Positions 1 to 4,777 of a stretch of 14,374 bases of DNA are shown one piece after another. The translations under genes and the position numbers were made by a program. Under the pieces are notes generated by a model. It was not told the origin of the DNA. It was given only the letters and a program-made list of their open reading frames with translations, and did not search any database. Numbering within the stretch: position 1 is the stretch's first letter; every line of letters starts with the position of its first letter. Origin of the DNA: Candidatus Kaiserbacteria bacterium RIFCSPHIGHO2_12_FULL_56_13 (GTDB lineage Bacteria; Patescibacteriota; Minisyncoccia; Phycocordibacterales; Phycocordibacteraceae); the NCBI GenBank assembly GCA_001781625.1, contig MFLS01000008.1, positions 16,883 through 31,256 on the forward strand. Reading direction: 5' to 3'.

Positions 1-1111
1 AGAAGACCTGCGTCAAGTAGCGCATCGAGACAAGGAGGGAAAACGGCATGAAGAGAAAGATGCCTGCTGCGATCACCCCCGCCTTTTCTGACACGTACCG
101 CGCTCCGAGGCGGACAATAATGAGCGCAATGATGAAGGTGAGGATGAGCTGGGAGAGGAGCACCGTAACGTAGCTCCCGAAGAGCGTGTGGTGAAAGGCC
201 AAAAAGAGAGGGTAACCGGGCGTACGAAATGAGTCCGGCTCGTAGGGCGGCGCGGCTTGTGAGGAGAATCCGTTGCCCGCTTCGAGATTCTCAGCGAGGG
301 AGAGATAGCCGATAGAATCGCCGTCCATGATGAAGGACGGGTCGTAGGGGAGAAAAATGAAGAGGAGAGCGAGGCGCACGATGAGCGCTCCCGCAAAGAG
401 CACGCACGCGACACGCGGCCAGAGCTCCAACATCCGCACGCGGTGTTTCGCAAGGCACCACAGGGCATCAATGCCGTCGGTGAGGCCGATAAGCTTTTTT
501 CCTTCAGCGATGGTCCGCCCGTGGTAAGAGATAGGCACCTCGCGGTACCTGACGCCCGGGACAAACGCCATTTTAATCGTCATTTCTGGCTCGATTCCGA
601 AGCGTTCTTCGGTGAGATCGAGGCCTTTAATGAGCGGAGTGCGAAAGGCTTTGTAACACGTCTCCATATCGGTGACGGGGAGTGGCACGATGAGGCGGGT
701 CAAAAGAGAGAGAAACTTATTTGCAAGGTACGTGTGAAGGCGGTAGCGATTTCGCGCTTCAAGAAAACGAGAGCCGTACACGACATCAGCCTCGCCGCGT
801 AATAAGGGGCCGATGATTTTTTCATAGTCGTTCGGGTCGTACTCAAGGTCGGCGTCTTGTATCAAGACAATGTCGCCCCGCGCCGCTCGAATCCCTGTCT
901 GCAAAGCCGCGCCCTTGCCGCGATTCTTTTCGTGAAGGAGAAGAGTGATGCCTTGCTCGTTTGTAAGAATCTCGCGTGTGCCGTCTTTTGAATAGTCGTC
1001 AATGACGATGAGCTCGCGGTCAAGCGGGAGCGGCACAGCGCGCACTCTTTCAAGAAGTGCGCGGACCGTGCGCGCTTCGTTATAGACCGGGATGATGATG
1101 GAGAGCAGCAT
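1..1111 (-). CDS. Bifunctional glycosyltransferase: GT2 domain fused to GT39/ArnT-like membrane domain (3' end cut by window edge)
   Basis: The reading frame is open from an ATG at 1111 down to base 1, giving 370 codons with no stop in the window. Residues 1-235 form a GT2 (dolichol-phosphate mannosyltransferase-like) domain: it starts LLSIIIPVYNEA, has VIDDYSKDGT at 36-45, the metal-binding DxD as QDAD at 85-88, and GSRF at 113-116. Such enzymes transfer a sugar from a nucleotide sugar to a polyprenyl phosphate. From about 231 there are hydrophobic segments and an acidic external loop MDGDSIGYLSLAENL (262-276) followed by RTPGYPLFL (296-304), which resembles GT-C enzymes of the GT39/ArnT/PMT_2 type that use lipid-linked sugars. 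One chain may therefore make and use the lipid-sugar. The start lies 3 bases after the stop of the GtrA gene (TGA-TAC-ATG) with no visible ribosome site, so coupled translation is likely. Family assignment is firm; the sugar and acceptor are unknown. Confidence 0.88.
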   Translation of the reverse strand, partial: MLLSIIIPVYNEARTVRALLERVRAVPLPLDRELIVIDDYSKDGTREILTNEQGITLLLHEKNRGKGAALQTGIRAARGDIVLIQDADLEYDPNDYEKIIGPLLRGEADVVYGSRFLEARNRYRLHTYLANKFLSLLTRLIVPLPVTDMETCYKAFRTPLIKGLDLTEERFGIEPEMTIKMAFVPGVRYREVPISYHGRTIAEGKKLIGLTDGIDALWCLAKHRVRMLELWPRVACVLFAGALIVRLALLFIFLPYDPSFIMDGDSIGYLSLAENLEAGNGFSSQAAPPYEPDSFRTPGYPLFLAFHHTLFGSYVTVLLSQLILTFIIALIIVRLGARYVSEKAGVIAAGIFLFMPFSLLVSMRYLTQVF

Positions 1112-1114
1112 GTA

Positions 1115-1552
1115 TCACACAGGTGGTACGGGGACGCTTTCTTTGAAAACCACATGTTGGTACAAAAAGTAGCTCTCGATCGCGATTAGCCCCGAGGTCA
1201 GCACCTGGGCGATGAGATAGGGGAGGGCGAGGTACTCAATGAAGAGGAACATGAGGCCGGCGTTGATGAAGAAGTTTGTCCCTGCGATGGCGAAGTAGAT
1301 CACTGCCTGGCGCCCTGCGGCTTCGCGATTAAAGTTTCGAAAGGTCCAGAGCTTTTGGAGGATGAAGCTGAAGGCGAAAGCGACGAGAAAGGCGATCACT
1401 GAAGAGGTGACGGCGTAGACCGCAAAGACCTCAACGAGAAGGATGAGAACAGCAAAGTGAACGGCCGCCGCAGTGCCCCCCGAGGTAATGAAGCGTAGCA
1501 CCTTGCCGTGCCGGTCGATGAATGCCGCAGCGCGCGCAGGCAAAGGTGGCAT
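1115..1552 (-). CDS. GtrA-family membrane protein (polyprenyl-linked sugar flippase-like)
   Basis: A 145-residue protein from the ATG at 1552. A TTG at 1561 would add three residues but lies inside the promoter region, so the ATG is preferred. Four hydrophobic segments are visible, roughly residues 22-42, 45-66, 85-104 and 110-130. The segment RFITSGGTAAAVHF near the start and LQKLWTFRNF after the second helix are characteristic of the GtrA family. GtrA proteins are thought to help move or present polyprenyl-phosphate-linked sugars across the cytoplasmic membrane. The gene sits 3 bases upstream of the GT2/GT39 fusion on the same strand, the usual partnership of GtrA with a GT2 polyprenyl-phosphate sugar synthase. 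Expression probably starts at the divergent promoter at 1562-1573, giving a leader of only a few bases. Confidence 0.88.
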   Translation of the reverse strand: MPPLPARAAAFIDRHGKVLRFITSGGTAAAVHFAVLILLVEVFAVYAVTSSVIAFLVAFAFSFILQKLWTFRNFNREAAGRQAVIYFAIAGTNFFINAGLMFLFIEYLALPYLIAQVLTSGLIAIESYFLYQHVVFKESVPVPPV

Positions 1553-1561
1553 AGAGACCAA

Positions 1562-1573
1562 TAGTATATACTA
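1562..1573. promoter_or_regulatory. Divergent -10 promoter palindrome shared by the gtrA-like and O-antigen-ligase-like genes
   Basis: The 10-base palindrome AGTATATACT at 1563-1572 gives a TATACT -10-like hexamer on each strand. On the plus strand the hexamer (1567-1572) ends 7 bases before the ATG at 1580. On the minus strand (1568 to 1563) it ends 10 bases before the ATG at 1552. Transcription starting about 7 bases after the -10 would make the plus transcript leaderless and the minus one nearly so. No convincing -35 is visible on either side. The 9-mer TATATACTA recurs at the same distance from the ATG at 9749. Confidence 0.6.
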
Positions 1574-1579
1574 CTCGTC

Positions 1580-3517
1580 ATGAAAGATGCCGCGCGCTAC
1601 ATCGCTCTTGGAGCGCTCTTCGTACTCCCCCTGACTCCGCTCATCGTTGCGGAGTCTCTGTTCTTCCCCTTCATTACGGGGAAGGCGTTTTACTTTCGCG
1701 TGGCGGTCGAGGTCGCGTTCGGCGCGTGGCTTGTCCTTGCGCTTACCGACGCGCGCTATCGCCCGCGCTTTTCGTGGGTCGGATGTGCCGTTGCCGCCTT
1801 TGTACTCTGGATGTTCGTTGCCAACTTCTTTGCGGTCAATGTTGAAAAGGCCTTTTGGAGCAACTTCGAGCGCATGGAGGGATGGGTCTTGCTCGCGCAC
1901 CTCATGGCCTTTTTTGTGGTGGCGCGCTCGGTGCTCACGGTTGAGGGAAAATGGCGCGCGTGGTTTCTCACTTCGCTTGCCGTTTCGCTCATCGTGCTTG
2001 GGTATGCCTTTTTACAGGCCGTTGGCCTCTCCGAGATCCATCAGGGGTCGCTCCGCACTGACGCGTCGTTTGGCAACTCGATCTATCTTGCGATATATCT
2101 CCTCTTCAACACCTTCATCGCGGGGTGGCTTGCCTTTACCGAAGAGCGCACATGGCTTAAGTGGGCTCTTTTCGCTCTGATTCCCGTTAATATCATCTTT
2201 ATCTTTCTTACCCAGACGCGCGGTACGATCCTTGCGCTCGTCGGTTCTCTTGTGCTTGTCGCCCTCCTCGCGGTGTTTTCGGGGGGCAGTGGGGCCGCCC
2301 GCCGCGTAGCGGCGGGCGGCCTTGTGGCGCTTCTCCTTATAGTGGGCGGCTTTGTCGCGCTTCGCGACACGCCGTTTATCCGCGAGAGCGAATCGTGGAG
2401 CCGCCTTGCCCACATTTCGCTTGAAGACGGCCGCGTGCGCTTCACGATTTGGGGCATGGCATGGCAGGGCTTTCTTGACCGGCCGATCACGGGGTGGGGG
2501 CAAGAGGGCTTCAATTATGTCTTCAACACCTACTACGAGCCGTCCTTATACAACCAAGAGCAGTGGTTTGACCGGGCGCACAACGCTTTTATCGACTGGC
2601 TCATTGCGGGTGGCTTACCCGCTTTTCTCCTCTACTTCTCCTTATTCGGTGCCGCCCTCTTCGCGCTCTGGCGGAGCACCCTTGCGCGCCCGGAGCGCAT
2701 CGCGCTCACCGCCGCTCTTGCCGGCTACGCCTTTCACAATCTTTTTGTCTTCGACAATCTGTATTCGTACGTATATTTTTTCGCCCTCCTCGCTTTGATT
2801 GATGGAAAATGTGCACCAGCCGCTTTGAGTCCCCAAAAAAACCGCACCACCCAACTGTCGCTTGCGTTCCCCGTGGTGAGTGTACTGACCATTCTCATCA
2901 TGTATGCGGTCAATGTCCCTGGGTTACGCGTGGCGAGCGACCTGATCCGTGCATTGTCGCCGCAACCAACTGGTCTAGAAACAAACGCCAAGATCTTTGC
3001 CGAGCTTGCGGCGCGCCCCGCATTTGCCTCGCAAGAGGTGCGCGAGATGTTCGTCAATTTCGCCCTTCAAGTGATACAACTCCCGAGCATCCCCGATTCT
3101 TTCAAAGGAGAGGTGCTCGCGCGCGCTGCGACTGAAATGGAGAAGCAAGTGGCTCACTATCCTGCCGATGCTCGCGAGCGGCTACAACTCTCTCTTGCCT
3201 ATCGCATTGCAGGCAACCTTGAGGGTGCCCTGCGCGAGGTCAATGCCGCGCTCGCGCTCTCGCCACGCAAGGAGCAGATCATGGTGCAAAAGGGCCTCAC
3301 CCTGCTTGCTCTTGGCGATAATGAGGCCGCGCGCGAAACATTTGAAGCCGCCTACGCGCTCGGGCCCAAGTTCTCCGAGCTTGCGAAATTCGCCGCACTG
3401 GGGAATGTGTCGGTTGGCGACATCGAGCGCGCCAGTGCGATCATCGCCGAGCATCCTGATATTGCTGACGACATTGAAGCCATTATTAAGGAGCTCTCTG
3501 CCCTATCAGCACCATGA
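1580..3517 (+). CDS. O-antigen ligase/polymerase-like (Wzy_C) polytopic membrane protein with C-terminal TPR repeats
   Basis: A 645-residue protein with about ten or more hydrophobic segments in the first 410 residues. The Wzy_C/WaaL signatures are visible: TQTRGT at 211-216 after a membrane helix; the large external loop with RFTIWGMAW (287-295) and TGWGQEGF (304-311); and DRAHN at 331-335, whose His matches the conserved His of O-antigen ligases. Members join lipid-linked glycans to an acceptor (lipid A, protein or cell-wall polymer) or polymerise them, outside the membrane. Residues about 530-620 hold at least two TPR-like units (LAYRIAGNLEGALREVNAALALSP, then GLTLLALGDNEAARETFEAAYALGP). 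The start is the ATG 7 bases after a -10 box, so it is probably leaderless. It overlaps murB by 4 bases. The precise acceptor cannot be read from sequence. A GC-rich palindrome lies within the gene at 2293-2321. Confidence 0.87.
   Translation: MKDAARYIALGALFVLPLTPLIVAESLFFPFITGKAFYFRVAVEVAFGAWLVLALTDARYRPRFSWVGCAVAAFVLWMFVANFFAVNVEKAFWSNFERMEGWVLLAHLMAFFVVARSVLTVEGKWRAWFLTSLAVSLIVLGYAFLQAVGLSEIHQGSLRTDASFGNSIYLAIYLLFNTFIAGWLAFTEERTWLKWALFALIPVNIIFIFLTQTRGTILALVGSLVLVALLAVFSGGSGAARRVAAGGLVALLLIVGGFVALRDTPFIRESESWSRLAHISLEDGRVRFTIWGMAWQGFLDRPITGWGQEGFNYVFNTYYEPSLYNQEQWFDRAHNAFIDWLIAGGLPAFLLYFSLFGAALFALWRSTLARPERIALTAALAGYAFHNLFVFDNLYSYVYFFALLALIDGKCAPAALSPQKNRTTQLSLAFPVVSVLTILIMYAVNVPGLRVASDLIRALSPQPTGLETNAKIFAELAARPAFASQEVREMFVNFALQVIQLPSIPDSFKGEVLARAATEMEKQVAHYPADARERLQLSLAYRIAGNLEGALREVNAALALSPRKEQIMVQKGLTLLALGDNEAARETFEAAYALGPKFSELAKFAALGNVSVGDIERASAIIAEHPDIADDIEAIIKELSALSAP
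2293..2321. repeat. Perfect 13-bp inverted repeat inside the ligase-like gene
   Basis: The left arm GGCCGCCCGCCGC (2293-2305) and right arm GCGGCGGGCGGCC (2309-2321) are perfect reverse complements around a 3-base loop GTA. It is read in frame as Gly-Ala-Ala-Arg-Arg-Val-Ala-Ala-Gly-Gly (residues 238-247), lying in the loop between two membrane helices. It would form a very stable RNA or DNA hairpin. It could be a mobile palindromic element tolerated in a loop, or chance in GC-rich coding sequence. Confidence 0.7.
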
Positions 3518-4530
3518 TGCGAATCGAGGAGCGCGTGCCTCTTGCGCCTTGCACGACGCTTGGGGTGGGGGGGAGTGCGCGCTTTTTTGCTGACTGCACG
3601 AGTGAGGCGGAGATCGGCGACGCACTCCATGACGCGCGCACGCACAAAATTCCTGTCGCGATTTTAGGCGGCGGTTCAAATACTTTGATCCCTGATGTTG
3701 GCTTTGACGGGCTTGTCATCAAAGTCTCGATCCCCGGCATGACATTTGCTGATGAAGGAGAAGGCAGTATGGCGACCGTCGGCGCGGGTGTCTCGTGGGA
3801 TGCGTTTGTCAGAGAGGCGAGTGAGCGTACGCTGTGGGGCATTGAAAACTTGGCAGGGATTCCCGGTACCGTGGGGGGTGCGGTGGTGCAAAACATCGGT
3901 GCTTACGGCAGCGAACTCGCCGAGACATTTGTCGCCTGCGACACCGTGTTGCTTGCAAACGGCGCTTCGAAAACAATCGATCGCTCTCTCGCGGCACTTG
4001 CCTACCGTACAAGCCTTTTCAAACATCGGCGCGACCTCGTTATCACGCGAGCGACCTTTCGACTTGCAAAGAGGGGCACGCCGAATCTCGCGTACCCTGG
4101 CCTCAAAGAAGCGCAGGAGCGCGGTGACCCGCTTGCCACACCCGGTGAGATTGCCGAGGCGGTGCGGCGCATCCGGAGCGAGAAGTTCCCCCATGGAGAG
4201 GGGACTGCCGGCTCCTTTTTCAAGAATCCAATCCTGCCTCTTGCGCAGGTTGAAGCGCTCAAGAAACGCTTCCCCGAACTCCCCACTTCCGCGCTCGGAG
4301 AGGGGCGCGCAAAGATAGCGCTCGCGTGGATCCTCGACCACGTGCTCAACCTGCGCGGCTATGCGCGAGGGCCCGTGCGCATGTTTGAGAGGCAACCGCT
4401 TGCTCTCGTGACCTCTCCGAGGGCGCGCGCAGAAGATGTTGAAGCGCTCGCACACGACATCGCGAAGCGCGTGCGCGAGACGATCGGCATTGACATTGAA
4501 CGCGAGGTCGAGACGCTTCGCGCAAAGTAA
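3514..4530 (+). CDS. murB: UDP-N-acetylenolpyruvoylglucosamine reductase (MurB)
   Basis: A 338-residue protein of normal MurB length. MurB is a cytoplasmic FAD enzyme that uses NADPH to reduce UDP-GlcNAc-enolpyruvate to UDP-MurNAc, the second committed step of peptidoglycan synthesis. Visible hallmarks: TTLGVGG (14-20); the FAD-binding GGGSNTLI (52-59); IPGTVGGAVVQNIGAYG (116-132); AYRTSLFKH (163-171); and GSFFKNP (233-239), whose Ser234 matches the catalytic proton-donor Ser. IDIEREVE near the C-terminus supplies the expected Glu. The Tyr loop and overall length fit type I MurB. The start ATGATG overlaps the upstream TGA (ATGA), so translation is probably coupled; either ATG (3514 or 3517) is possible. 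Its place behind a glycan ligase gene groups it with cell-envelope synthesis. Confidence 0.96.
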   Translation: MMRIEERVPLAPCTTLGVGGSARFFADCTSEAEIGDALHDARTHKIPVAILGGGSNTLIPDVGFDGLVIKVSIPGMTFADEGEGSMATVGAGVSWDAFVREASERTLWGIENLAGIPGTVGGAVVQNIGAYGSELAETFVACDTVLLANGASKTIDRSLAALAYRTSLFKHRRDLVITRATFRLAKRGTPNLAYPGLKEAQERGDPLATPGEIAEAVRRIRSEKFPHGEGTAGSFFKNPILPLAQVEALKKRFPELPTSALGEGRAKIALAWILDHVLNLRGYARGPVRMFERQPLALVTSPRARAEDVEALAHDIAKRVRETIGIDIEREVETLRAK

Positions 4531-4671
4531 AAGTTATCCACATGTCGTAGCTTGTGCGCAGAAAAAATGTTTTTTGCACGCCATAATGCAGTATAGAAAC
4601 GTTTGCGCGACGCGATACTCTTGATGCGCGCGAGCGGGTCGACACATACCAGTAACTTGCACTCAAAAACC
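4531..4671. other. Intergenic stretch with A/T hairpin and isolated DnaA-box-like site
   Basis: Between murB and the small basic ORF. It contains one perfect DnaA-box consensus, TTATCCACA (4534-4542), with no second copy nearby. A weak hairpin follows: GTGC (4554-4557) can pair with GCAC (4576-4579) around an A6/T6 core (4562-4575), and might act as a terminator for murB. A GATACT -10-like hexamer lies at 4614-4619, 53-58 bases ahead of the small ORF. An in-frame ATG at 4624 would extend that ORF by 16 residues. No RNA gene was recognised. Confidence 0.4.
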
Positions 4672-4719
4672 ATGGCAAAAAAGCGCAAGGCAAAGAAAAG
4701 CAAGAAGCGCCGCGCCTAG
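4672..4719 (+). CDS. Tiny Lys/Arg-rich peptide (15 aa), possible small ORF
   Basis: The ORF reads MAKKRKAKKSKKRRA and stops at TAG: 10 of 15 residues are Lys or Arg. An in-frame ATG at 4624 gives a 31-residue version, but the added part looks non-coding. The ORF is immediately followed by a hairpin terminator (4733-4758), and a -10-like GATACT lies at 4614-4619. Promoter, ORF and terminator therefore form a self-contained unit. No Shine-Dalgarno site is visible. The peptide resembles histone-H1-like or ribosome-associated basic tails and could bind nucleic acid. Its small size means chance cannot be excluded; comparison with neighbouring genomes would decide. Confidence 0.4.
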   Translation: MAKKRKAKKSKKRRA

Positions 4720-4732
4720 TCGTCGCTCCCTC

Positions 4733-4758
4733 AAACGCCTCCCCTCGGGAGGTGTTTT
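4733..4758 (+). terminator. Hairpin terminator upstream of secA
   Basis: AAACGCCTCCC (4733-4743) pairs with GGGAGGTGTTT (4747-4757), 11 pairs with one G-U, around the loop CTC, ending in a run of four T. It would close transcripts of the murB/small-ORF unit just before the secA promoter. The right arm contains a Shine-Dalgarno-like GGGAGG that is buried in the stem and lies too far (about 25 bases) from the secA ATG to serve it. Confidence 0.6.
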
Positions 4759-4762
4759 GGGT

Positions 4763-4768
4763 TATAGT
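4763..4768 (+). promoter_or_regulatory. -10-like box for secA
   Basis: TATAGT ends 9 bases before the ATG at 4778, which would give a leader of only about 2-3 bases. No clear -35 is seen, as the terminator hairpin occupies that position. The box supports the ATG at 4778 over an upstream in-frame TTG at 4757, which would lie ahead of the transcription start. Confidence 0.5.
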
Positions 4769-4777
4769 GAGGCTCTC

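Noticed and set aside
443..802. Plus-strand 119-codon ORF opposite the glycosyltransferase
   Set aside because: It is antisense to a well-supported GT2 coding frame, its translation has no recognisable domain, and it has no promoter or ribosome site of its own.
3672..3690. tRNA T-loop-like GGTTCAAATAC
   Set aside because: It is part of the murB codons for the FAD-binding GGGSNTLI motif and there is no acceptor or anticodon stem around it.
4534..4542. Perfect DnaA-box consensus TTATCCACA after murB, plus a one-mismatch CTATCCACA at 10816-10824
   Set aside because: Isolated single sites without a cluster, A/T-rich unwinding region or dnaA/dnaN neighbours; not enough for a replication origin.
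4757..4777. TTG start seven codons upstream for secA, with GGGAGG just before it
   Set aside because: The GGGAGG is buried in the terminator hairpin, the TTG lies ahead of the likely transcription start, and MASFLGRLF from the ATG matches the usual SecA N-terminus.
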